Of a stretch of DNA of 64,000 nt, positions 58,401-63,239 are shown one piece after another. How positions within the stretch are numbered: position 1 is the first letter of the stretch; every line of letters starts with the position of its first letter. This stretch comes from Achromobacter sp. UMC46. Lineage in GTDB: Bacteria; Pseudomonadota; Gammaproteobacteria; Burkholderiales; Burkholderiaceae_B. The stretch is taken from NCBI RefSeq assembly GCF_014170335.1, contig NZ_LZZS01000004.1:972395-1036394 (forward strand), in the 5' to 3' direction. The position numbers and the translations under genes are program-made. The notes beneath the pieces were generated by a model that searched no databases, was not told the origin of the DNA, and saw only the letters and a list, made by a program, of their open reading frames with translations.

Positions 58401-59968
58401 GCGGCATCAGCGGCGGCACGATCGTCATACGCGACGAAGCCGGGCAGTTGGCGCTGACCGGCAAGACGGCAGCGGAGACGATCGCGTCGTTGAACCGGGA
58501 TACGTCGGACACCTTGAACGCGCTGAAGCCGATCTTTGATAAGGAGAAGATCGAGGCGGGGTTTGAGATTGCGTCGGAAGCCAGTCGGCAGGTAGGGCAG
58601 TTTTTGACGAATCGGGCGAAGGAGAAGCAGGCGGCAGAGAAGGCGCTGTCCGACGCGATCACGACAGGCCGTGCCACTGACGCAGCAAGCATGAGCGCGC
58701 TCATGGACGAGGTCCAACGCACTCAGGATTGGACTGCTGGTGGCAAGTACGGCTTGGTTTTGTTAGCGTTGTCGGGCGCGGCCGGTGCAAACGTCACAGG
58801 ATCGACCAGCGCATTCGTGCAGTCGGCCGCAGTGAACTACCTTCAGGGCCTTGGGGCAGCCCAGGTGAAGCAGATCGCCGATAGCCTAGGCAGTGATCCG
58901 CAATCTGAGGCTGCGCGCGCGGCGTTGCACGGCATCGTGGGATGCGCAGGCGCCGCAGGCCAAGGTGCCGCCTGCGCCTCGGGCGCCTTGGGCGCGAGTG
59001 GGGGCAGCATCCTCAACAGCCTGATGGGCTCGCCCGAGGGCCTAACCCCCGAGCAAGTCGAAGCGCGGCGCAATCTGGTCACGAGTTTGGTGGCAGGCAT
59101 AGCGAGCGCTGCGGGAGCGGATGCGGCAACGGCGGGTACTGCGGCGGGGCTGGAAACGTCGCAGAACTGGGCGCAGCTCGCAATCCCTGCAGTTGGCGCG
59201 GCGGCGACCAAGTGTGCAACGACGCCGACCTGCCAGCGGGCGGTCACGTATGTGTCGGACAAGACCGTCTACGTTGCCGTGCAAATGAAGGACGGCGCCA
59301 TCTATGTGGGAACGGCTGCGCTGGTGGGTATTACCGCTGCGTCTGATGCCGTAGGAAACTGGGTGTCGGAATTCGTGGGCAGCGCTGTGGGGCGCGAGAC
59401 GGCGCTGCCTGGTAAACCTGGTGAGGTGGTGCATGTGTCGGCGCCGCCACCCCTGCCTTCCGAGAAGGAGACGTTTGGTTCGGAGATTCCGGTTTGGCCG
59501 GGGGAACCGGTTGGGTCGATTGGCGTGCCGGGGCAGGAGAATAATGGGCCTTCGGGGGGGACTACGACGACTACGCCGTTGCCGGAGGAGCAGGGGCCGG
59601 GGTTGATATTCAGTGAAAGCAAGGGTGTTCCACCATCAATAGTCGGTCCGGACGGGAAGTTACCCGCGGGCATTGGAGGGCCGGGGACACCCATACCTAT
59701 GCTTCCTACCGCCAATCCTGACGTAACGGCTAAAGAATTTGCGATAGCAGCGTTCAATGGTCAGCAGCCAACTAAAATTACAAATAATGTCACTGGAGAA
59801 GGGAGTTGGGTAGCAATAATGCCAGATGGTACGGCGATTACATATAGGCCTGCGGGTCAAGCATCTTCGGATACGGCCAATACCACGGCCACTGTGGAGA
59901 TAAATAATTCTTCGATACGACAAATAAACTCTGGGAAGCACGCAAAATTTAAATTCCCCAGCTTTTGA
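49427..59968 (+). CDS. cdiA: CdiA/FhaB-like filamentous haemagglutinin exoprotein (TpsA)
   Basis: The protein has 3,513 residues. After a signal peptide (MSKLRSLIVWSVVFTQVWTP, cleaved near LLAQ) comes the TPS secretion domain with NPAGITCNGCGFLN (from residue 135), the equivalent of the NPNG box. A long beta-helix of Gly/Ala-rich haemagglutinin repeats follows (to about 1650). A Cys- and Trp-rich non-repeat insert lies at about 1655-1860. A conserved block (DPRFIGQRP, RRLGDGFFEQKLVSDQI, LVWLVEQTVTLPDGS; about 2010-2180) precedes a second repeat region to about 2990. The pretoxin segment RNLVTSLVAGIASAAGAD leads into LETSQN (3242-3247) where VENN-type proteins have VENN. The remaining ~266 residues are the variable C-terminus; codon use becomes AT-rich from ~59,590. 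GTG or ATG at 49382/49385 are alternative starts. Confidence 0.9.
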   Translation: MSKLRSLIVWSVVFTQVWTPLLAQTLPISVDKSVSGAKPSVGITNGVPVVNIAPPSAGGVSNNRYTQFNVGPSGVVLNNSGGASQSQLAGQVAGNVMLGNQRATTILNQVTAPNPSQLLGTLEVAGNRANIIVANPAGITCNGCGFLNADRATLTTGRPKVGPDGSIALDVAAGKIRVEGEGLYGANVSQVDLIARSLEINAGVWADRLNVTAGASRVDYSTGAVSAQGGEGAAPALALDTAALGGMYANSIRLIGTEAGVGVNVGGNLVALTGDLQVSAAGDVRIAPSATLQAARDMRVAAGRNLAVDGVAQAAGAVALGAGGNAEIRGAVGAGGPVEVDAAGNVTVAAQGALQTQGALRIAAGQDLSLGGSLLMGGQDVRAESGRNVRIGGTTPAPGVTPPAAGESGTGPAASAGGTAGSGAASNAAAVAAPAGSESMGRVTARGAVALQAGRDMVLPGQVTAAGALHAQAGEDLIAGAGAQLQSGGASTIRAGADLGLGGLVAARGDVLLTAGRDARMSGAGAASGRIAMEAGRDLRLEAPAQWQAEGGAGAKAGGDMALAGTLRANGDTALSAGGKLSVDGALAVASGSLDGVASGDISVGSQAQLAAADRVGLKAGGGLQSLGKITSLKDLSLQAARNLTLEGQTLATGDIRLLAGEALTASAASRVQADGSVAADAATASLAGRVIAGQSAQVRTRGDLRVDGTLLADAGTLKAISNGDMTLGSASVLQAGQQLDAQAGGKLLADGIITGEKDIFLSAGANAELNGKTVADGYLRAETGADLSIGQAGLAQGSGKLLLNAGQDLRIAGTAGTASTAQATGGVLQAQAGRDLTVTGIVTASSPASLAVIGNLNIDGMVAALAGGLTANAGGQLRVGAGGRMQAAQDLSAQAGADLDSDGIIVAGGGLTLAASGDARLGGTAAALGDASAGNLRVSGGRDVIVKQNGQVQAAGTLTAQALRDLNAGGALASVQDMVLAAARDARVDGTAASDARLTLTGRNVTVGAAGLAQAADTLTATARGTLLAEGRMLAGVSQTINAEDGMRVDGTVAALQGGLTMSTARGDLILGAASTQQAGGALVATAGGALQALGSAAAGQGMTLAAGTDATLGGVAATQAGGLTVKAVGNLTTAADSRIQSADGLDFQAGGALRNAGVLSATGAASLLAGTTLDNTGSVLAGGDVTATAIGGLGNAGRFIAGVGEDGTLSLPGSLQLTAAFITHPGISAAGKDMTLAAGGMELAGGNLSALGKLAMASSGDIGAGNAIVHGGSLDITAANLRNQGGKLTSAGGAVLKLGGELDNTAGLVAAAGNVLIEAEQIGNQGGTLAGGNLTLASVGAVDNRGGLIQADDALTLNAASLDNRATLGAPAKGVLGKVVEIVSGKVNNQGGSISAGQDLTLTAGELDNAGGEVAAQRYATVQATTLKNNQGKLLAGERLAVTIQALQGLGTLQSAQDLSFTYTGSLNQNGDIAAGRDLTLSVGGAMDNSATVSAGRDLTVTAATLNNQATGELLAGRNNTINVTNGLTNSGLIDGGSTNISAGRVDNFGRIYGDAISIRTRDLVNGAGAGGGAVIASRGNLDLGVASLVNRDHALIYAGADLRIGGALDANRKAIGQAVSLLNASATIEAAGNAAIAAASLQNINTNYVSQTVPVLTVPKLYVTPSGTTDTYDMETNWFCDQVTPMCSKAAAWLDDDPERRFLLPSDKYPASRYGPPFDYVPSTKGRAGETAPLPVAYVPENVACSGGDNGGDCWNIPESFVYKADALIWSVFGVTPPSGAMPVWVPLERPCYSQSECAAEAARLKAFEDAYAAYRTPHIELDRRIREFNADFDNRLVGTFTYYQVEETVTETRTVSSDPGKILSGGSMTLTGTVTNDKSQIAAGGALSVSGPAINNIGAGGVRTVTRVGTVTVTQARDSDRKEYSEAYSRTLAAVPIELPVGTAGGNASVSLSGSAPGTSGSNAPGPVQIASVGLPGGTVVRSVSNPATIPDSQLFAVNGRPDAPYIVATDPRFIGQRPTVSSDYLFDLLRQPGAPVGNAGATGAINAGLGNSPGGLNALIPAGARFLTPSGQPRRLGDGFFEQKLVSDQILATTGQRFLDSFGDNDSQYKALLANGAQFAVDNGIKLGVALTEAQQRQLTTDLVWLVEQTVTLPDGSTETVLVPQVYLLVREGDLKGDGTLMAGRDVKLAAAGDIVNSGTIGSRDATVMTAGNIVNQAGGLIQGAIVDLAAREDLTNLVSLIKGGDVALSAGRDIALTSTGAQENNGSTWGSYVSGVSRVDADSLSMQAGRDLTLTAAQVAVKDDARLQAGRDITLGTLTESHGESLVLNKKNRHDLSTSTETGAEIAAGGNLTLIAGRDVNARAADVTAGKQLAVGAGRDINLIAGVETGSTYDEMRYKTSGFLSSKTTHTITSRDWEQSLATTFTGDTAVLMAGRDLTAAGSNIGAQRDLVLSAERDVNILPGQNAEDGYDYKMVKKSGFGAMGGFSYGTSQQTDSLEGKKVFHNASTVGSVEGDVLINAGNALNIIGSNVIARQGDITLIGKEVNIGAALDTTQEKEFHEIKQTGLTLTASNPVVSAVQTGVRMGEAAGKTDNTVMKGLAGATTGLAAVNAYDAVQASAKAAAAAELAKPGSSNQIDKVGGVSIKLSLGTSKNSSTTNRDSSSAFGSTVSAGKDLTIVAQGAGKDSDITVTGSNLSAGNNVVLKAEGDILLQAARNAFEQKTDSKSSSASIGIGYSTGGQQNGFTLELGASVGRGNANGRDESWTNSNITAGNVLAMQSGGDTTLKGAAGHADQIIASVGGNLLLESLQDSSKYDSKNKSAGFGVSLCIPPYCYGSSSAWANAGAGKMNSDFKTVTEQTGLWAGDGGFLIDVKNNTTLIGSVIASSDRAVADGLNKLTTGTLVTEDLKNTAKYSGSQVSIGGGFGFGGDAKAGAPGLGTTKGGQVAGGATKDARSSISTGSSGFGMGTPVVVAASGNSSSTTQSGISGGTIVIRDEAGQLALTGKTAAETIASLNRDTSDTLNALKPIFDKEKIEAGFEIASEASRQVGQFLTNRAKEKQAAEKALSDAITTGRATDAASMSALMDEVQRTQDWTAGGKYGLVLLALSGAAGANVTGSTSAFVQSAAVNYLQGLGAAQVKQIADSLGSDPQSEAARAALHGIVGCAGAAGQGAACASGALGASGGSILNSLMGSPEGLTPEQVEARRNLVTSLVAGIASAAGADAATAGTAAGLETSQNWAQLAIPAVGAAATKCATTPTCQRAVTYVSDKTVYVAVQMKDGAIYVGTAALVGITAASDAVGNWVSEFVGSAVGRETALPGKPGEVVHVSAPPPLPSEKETFGSEIPVWPGEPVGSIGVPGQENNGPSGGTTTTTPLPEEQGPGLIFSESKGVPPSIVGPDGKLPAGIGGPGTPIPMLPTANPDVTAKEFAIAAFNGQQPTKITNNVTGEGSWVAIMPDGTAITYRPAGQASSDTANTTATVEINNSSIRQINSGKHAKFKFPSF
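53881..53888 (+). repeat. G8 homopolymer inside cdiA
   Basis: Eight consecutive G lie in the codons for Val-Gly-Gly-Ala near residue 1486, the longest such tract I noticed in the gene. Gain or loss of one G would truncate the protein before its receptor-binding-like insert and C-terminal toxin. Confidence 0.9.
59554..59560 (+). repeat. G7 homopolymer near the cdiA toxin junction
   Basis: Seven consecutive G encode the GPSGG segment about 40 codons before the AT-rich toxin end (residue ~3377). Slippage here would alter only the C-terminal toxin. Confidence 0.85.
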
Positions 59969-59977
59969 GAGGTGCTT

Positions 59978-60415
59978 ATGAATGTCTGTCTCCGATTGTG
60001 TTATCAACGTCAATTGATATATGCGGGCCTAGATGATTTCAATCCAAATAGTGTGTTTTCAAATTATATGGGTGGGGAGCATGGTGAACAGTTCTCCAAA
60101 TGGCAGAGAGCTGTAGTGACTTTTCTTGATCAAGGGGTTGATCGAGGACTGCTTACGGTTACCAACTGGAAGGAGATGTTCTCTCCCGAGGAACCTGTTG
60201 ATATCGAAAGTGTCCTTTTGGGAAGCTACGCGCAGGAGAAGTTTAATGTTGATAATGATGTTATTTGGAATGCGCTGTATTTTTTTGGAACAAAAATCTT
60301 GATTGAGGATTTGAACCGGTTTTCCCTGAGAAGTTGGGATGCTCTTGGGTTTTCAGAGAATATAGATTTTTTAAGACTGGTTCAAAGTAAATATAAGATA
60401 GACTTTTGTTTGTGA
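59978..60415 (+). CDS. cdiI: Putative CDI immunity protein
   Basis: This 145-residue cytoplasmic-looking protein is AT-rich in codon use and begins 9 bp after the cdiA stop, with GAGAGGTG before its ATG. Position, size and composition match the immunity gene that always follows a cdiA toxin. The sequence is rich in aromatic and acidic residues (GLDDFNPNSVFSNYMGGEHG, FSLRSWDALGFSENIDF) and I recognise no named family. The immunity role is inference from position; the partner toxin is the ~75-residue end of CdiA. Confidence 0.7.
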   Translation: MNVCLRLCYQRQLIYAGLDDFNPNSVFSNYMGGEHGEQFSKWQRAVVTFLDQGVDRGLLTVTNWKEMFSPEEPVDIESVLLGSYAQEKFNVDNDVIWNALYFFGTKILIEDLNRFSLRSWDALGFSENIDFLRLVQSKYKIDFCL

Positions 60416-60426
60416 GTAGCTGAAGT

Positions 60427-60463
60427 AAGGTGTCAGGCTGCATTTTTGAGGAATGTAGTCTGG
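60427..60463 (+). repeat. Hairpin-repeat copy a (interrupted)
   Basis: AAGGTGTCAGGCTGCATTTT opens a copy of the repeat that flanks the orphan modules. Its right arm ends at GTAGTCTG, where an IS3-like terminal sequence (TGGAGTTACC) begins, so the closing ACACCTT is missing. Confidence 0.75.
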
Positions 60464-60610
60464 AGTTACCAGGATTTAGTGGACAGGCGTAGTATCCAAA
60501 TCGATTGGGGATGATCCATGTCTGGGAACAAGGCGCCAAGCAAAATAAGGCGAGCATATAAGTTCATTGAAGCGCACAGCGACAAGTACCGTATTTCAGT
60601 TATGGGAATT
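60461..60610 (+). mobile_element. IS3-family insertion sequence remnant
   Basis: The stretch starts with TGGAGTTACCAGGATTTAGT then GGACAGG, which resembles the inverted-repeat end of IS3-type elements (compare TGGGCTACCCCGGGTTTCTC at 63238). It is followed after ~30 bp by the start of an OrfB-like transposase, with no OrfA, so most of the element is deleted. It ends at the next hairpin repeat. Confidence 0.65.
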
Positions 60611-60649
60611 AAGGTGTCAGACTGCATTTTTTTTAGAAATGTAGTCTGA
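60518..60649 (+). pseudogene. Truncated IS3 OrfB-like transposase N-terminus fused to repeat
   Basis: The 43-codon frame reads MSGNKAPSKIRRAYKFIEAH then SDKYRISVM, the usual opening of IS3-group OrfB transposases, normally followed by a CRVLxVSxSGYYAW helix. Here it runs instead into the hairpin repeat and stops. The catalytic domain is absent; it is a fossil. Confidence 0.65.
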
Positions 60650-60659
60650 CACCTTTTTT
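60611..60659 (+). repeat. Hairpin-repeat copy b with T tract
   Basis: The arms AAGGTGTCAGACTGCATTT and AAATGTAGTCTGACACCTT pair over 19 bp with one mismatch and are followed by a run of T. It could act as a bidirectional terminator. The conserved pretoxin sequence of orphan module 1 begins 4 bp later. Confidence 0.85.
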
Positions 60660-60662
60660 CTT

Positions 60663-61538
60663 AACCTGGTCTCCAGTCTCGTTGCTGGCCTTACCGCAGC
60701 GTTGGGAGGAGATAGTGCTGTCGCGACCCTGGCCGCCCAGATCGAAACCGAGAACAACTATTTCGGGCAGAAACCCGATGGTTTCAGGGCGTCCGAACAA
60801 CGTCAATTCGACTTGGCAATTGCCTCTTGCGGTCCTGGAAATCCTGAGAGCTGCGCCCGCGCGCGTGAGCTCGCTGGTAGATCCGATCAGAGGGACAAAG
60901 AACTGGCTAGCGCTTGCGTAGATGGAGCATCTTCGCTGTGCCGCGCGGCAATCCAGCTGGCAACAGCGAGCGGTAATGTCGTCTTCTTTGATAGGCAGGG
61001 CAAGCCGTTTGCAGTACCGGCGGATTCTCCTATGATTCAAGCTACTCCCGACCCTCGGGACGGGACGTGGCATTACACCCTCTCCGCCAGTGTTGCTGAA
61101 GGGTTGGCGATTGACAGTGGCGGGGGAGCGCTGATCGGGATTGGTTCTACCATCCGTGGTCTATTTAGACCTAGTGCTGTTGCGGCAAAAGACAGCAGCT
61201 TGTTGGGAGGGAAAACCATTGATGATTTATCGAGGGCGGGAAAGATGTTAGATCCCGCTGATAAATCAGGGCAGCTTTCACTAGCTGGCCGAGCGCTCCA
61301 GAAGCATGGTAATCGAGAAGGTAGTGCATTCCCTAGCGTCAAAGGCAGTCCTTCCGAAATCAATGCTCAAGGTCAAAAAATAGCTGATGATATTCTCAGT
61401 AATCCCGCGTCAACCATAACCTACAAGGACGCCGGAAGATTCGGGAAAGTAATGGACATCGTTGCTCCGGATGGCAGGGGGCTTCGTTACGATGCCAGTG
61501 GTAAATTTATCGGACTCTTGGAAACACCGAAGCCATGA
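60663..61538 (+). pseudogene. Orphan cdiA-CT module 1 (start-less toxin fragment)
   Basis: The frame enters directly at NLVSSLVAGLTAALGGDSAV, homologous to RNLVTSLVAGIASAAGAD of the full CdiA (residues ~3214-3231), and has no start codon or signal sequence of its own. It continues with IETENNYFG, a VENN-type motif, and a cytoplasm-entry-like region with paired cysteines (SCGPGNPESC, SACVDGASSLC). It ends in a toxin domain (GQLSLAGRALQKHGNREGSA to ETPKP). The stop overlaps the next gene by ATGA. It is probably not translated unless recombined onto a full-length cdiA. The toxin type is not identified with confidence. Confidence 0.8.
60731..60978 (+). repeat. Pretoxin direct repeat, copy 1
   Basis: This 248-bp stretch recurs at 61961-62208 with only a few single-base changes (for example one in the codon after LAIAS). 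It encodes the AAQIETENNYFG to TASGN region. Both copies keep the same reading frame. Confidence 0.9.
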
Positions 61539-61750
61539 CACATTTATCCTCTTTGATGAGTAGCGTTCCAGATCGGGACAACTTGGTGTTCGAAATTTGG
61601 TTGGGAACTGATCAACTAGCTGAAGTATCCCACGAGCCTGGAAGACCGGTGGAGATAGAAATATACCCACCTGCTGAAGGCGGGAAGTGGAATTTTGAGC
61701 TTGAAGAGTTTATGTCTCTGTTAAATCAGGCGGTTAAGTCCTTAAAGTAG
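61535..61750 (+). CDS. Putative orphan CDI immunity protein 1
   Basis: The protein has 71 residues. Its ATG overlaps the stop of orphan toxin module 1 (ATGA), the arrangement of a toxin-immunity pair. The protein is acidic (PVEIEIYPPAEGGKWNFELE) as small immunity proteins often are. No family is recognised. It may be expressed by read-through even if the toxin is not, giving protection against neighbours that deploy the same toxin; this is inference. Confidence 0.6.
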   Translation: MTHLSSLMSSVPDRDNLVFEIWLGTDQLAEVSHEPGRPVEIEIYPPAEGGKWNFELEEFMSLLNQAVKSLK

Positions 61751-61751
61751 C

Positions 61752-61868
61752 TATGATTTGGATGGTGCAAAAGAAATTCCAACAGTATTTGAGCCAGGCT
61801 GGACAGAAAATGGTGTGGCGTCTGGACGATTCATTGTTTTGAACGTGTTGTTTCGAACAGAAAATTAA
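61752..61868 (+). pseudogene. 3' remnant of another CDI-locus gene
   Basis: A 38-codon frame without a start, YDLDGAKEIPTVFEPGWTEN then GVASGRFIVLNVLFRTEN and a TAA, sits between orphan immunity gene 1 and the next hairpin repeat. Its sequence looks protein-like rather than random, and its abrupt left end 2 bp after an immunity stop suggests the tail of a lost toxin or immunity gene. Confidence 0.45.
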
Positions 61869-61884
61869 CGTCTCCACCGAAATT

Positions 61885-61953
61885 AAGGTGTCAGACTGCA
61901 TTTTTGAGAAATGTAGTCTGCATTTGTGAGAATTGTAGTCTGACACCTTTTTT
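61885..61953 (+). repeat. Hairpin-repeat copy c with internal duplication
   Basis: AAGGTGTCAGACTGCATTTT opens, and GTAGTCTGACACCTTTTTTC closes, a copy whose loop side is duplicated. CATTTTTGAGAAATGTAGTC and CATTTGTGAGAATTGTAGTC stand in tandem. Orphan module 2 begins directly after it. Confidence 0.85.
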
Positions 61954-61958
61954 CAGCT

Positions 61959-62690
61959 CTGGCCGCCCAGATCGAAACCGAGAACAACTATTTCGGGCAG
62001 AAACCCGATGGTTTCAGGGCGTCCGAACAACGTCAATTCGACTTGGCAATTGCCTCCTGCGGTCCTGGAAATCCTGAGAGCTGCGCCCGCGCGCGTGAGC
62101 TCGCTGGTAGATCCGATCAGAGGGACAAAAAACTGGCGAGCGCTTGCGCAGATGGAGCATCTTCGCTGTGCTGCGCGGCAATCCAGCTGGCAACAGCGAG
62201 CGGTAATGTGGTGCTCTTCGATAAACAGGGAAAGCCAACTGCAGTTCCTGCGGATTCGCCTTTCATTCAAGTCACGCCTGATCCTAGGGATGGAACGTTC
62301 CATTACACCCTTGCCGCGAGCGTTGCCGAGGCTTGGGCGATTGATGCGACCGGCTTTGCATTGGGCGGAGCGATTACGACGCTTCGAGCAAATGCCGCCG
62401 CCGCAAAAGCGGAAGCATTCCTCGCGGCGCAGGGAAGTGCGCCAGCGGCTGCAGTGGGATCGACGACCTTCAGGACATCTCACTATGCTCCTAGACTTGA
62501 GGCGATGGGCGTAAACGTGGTCCGCGCTGAAGCTCAGGTTGCGGAAGCTGTAAACACGATGCGGCCAAACATGATCGCCAATGCACCTATTAGCGGGTGA
62601 ATGACAATTGATGGCGTTCTCGTGGAGTACCGAGTCACGCTATTACCTAATGGCACGGCTAATGTTGGAACAATTTTTCCGGTGAAATAA
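61959..62690 (+). pseudogene. Orphan cdiA-CT module 2 with in-frame nonsense codon
   Basis: The frame enters at LAAQIETENNYFGQKPDGF, about 22 codons deeper into the pretoxin than module 1, again with no start. After the shared pretoxin it diverges (TGFALGGAITTLRANAAAAK ... RTSHYAPRLEAMGVNVVRAE). A TGA at 62598-62600 interrupts it. The same frame continues as MTIDGVLVEYRVTLLPNGTA then NVGTIFPVK and ends in a TAA (62688-62690) that overlaps the next gene's ATG, which shows that the original toxin extended to 62690. CGA to TGA is the simplest cause. The toxin is therefore probably inactive. Confidence 0.75.
61961..62208 (+). repeat. Pretoxin direct repeat, copy 2
   Basis: This is the second copy of the 248-bp pretoxin segment at 60731-60978, offset by exactly 1,230 bp (410 codons). 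Confidence 0.9.
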
Positions 62691-63046
62691 TGATGCGCTC
62701 GCTGACTGAGTGTGAATGGAATGTGATCCGTGCGATTGCAGATATACTGCCGTTAGAAAATCAACGTCGGCTTCTAGTTGACCTTGAGCTTGCCACGGCG
62801 CATTCAGTGCTGCCGGATAACTCGGTAATAAAATTTAGCATTGCTGGCTATGACCGCCCGCCGTATGCCGGACAGCACTCTTTTGGGGTTGAGGGCGAGC
62901 TATTAGACAGGGATGGGACAAGCGTGGGTCTCCTCCTTTTCGCAGATCAGAATGGTCGACTTTTGGAGCTGGAGCTGATTCGCTGGGGTGATGGTGATCT
63001 GATCGATCCCGACTGGAAAACACTTAAACTGTATGGCGCTTCGTAG
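62690..63046 (+). CDS. Putative orphan CDI immunity protein 2
   Basis: This 118-residue soluble acidic protein has an ATG that shares its first base with the TAA of the interrupted toxin frame, a toxin-immunity arrangement. Motifs such as LTECEWNVIRAIADILP and FGVEGELLDRDGTSVGLLLF recall small DUF6984-like immunity or accessory proteins, but I am not certain. The partner toxin is the module interrupted at 62598. Confidence 0.6.
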   Translation: MMRSLTECEWNVIRAIADILPLENQRRLLVDLELATAHSVLPDNSVIKFSIAGYDRPPYAGQHSFGVEGELLDRDGTSVGLLLFADQNGRLLELELIRWGDGDLIDPDWKTLKLYGAS

Positions 63047-63237
63047 CGATAAAAAGAGAGGTAAGTATTATTTTTCTAATTTTATTTACGCATGATTGTT
63101 GTTTTTGACTAAAAAGTAACGATCTTCGTGATTAGTGAGTTGCAAAAAAATTTGCACTAAAAAAATGCGGGCGTAATTGGGTCGGACGAAATTAATTTGT
63201 CAGTCTCTGAGGTTTCTTAGGAATTAAGGTGTCAGAC
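63047..63237. other. AT-rich gap after orphan module 2
   Basis: These 191 bp hold no gene. They are markedly AT-rich (TATTATTTTTCTAATTTTAT near 63066). A short TGCAAA...TTTGCA inverted repeat lies around 63141-63156. The stretch ends in the fourth copy of the hairpin repeat, cut by an IS end. Confidence 0.5.
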
Positions 63238-63239
63238 TG
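63226..63239 (+). repeat. Hairpin-repeat copy d, interrupted by IS
   Basis: The left arm AAGGTGTCAGACTG is intact. The next bases are TGGGCTACCCCGG, an IS3-type terminus (TGG start at 63238), instead of CATTTTT. The rest of the repeat would be expected beyond the element. Confidence 0.8.

Noticed and set aside
60611..60659. Plain Rho-independent terminator only
   Set aside because: The same hairpin occurs four times in the region at module borders and in interrupted copies, so a simple gene terminator does not explain it, although termination may be one effect.
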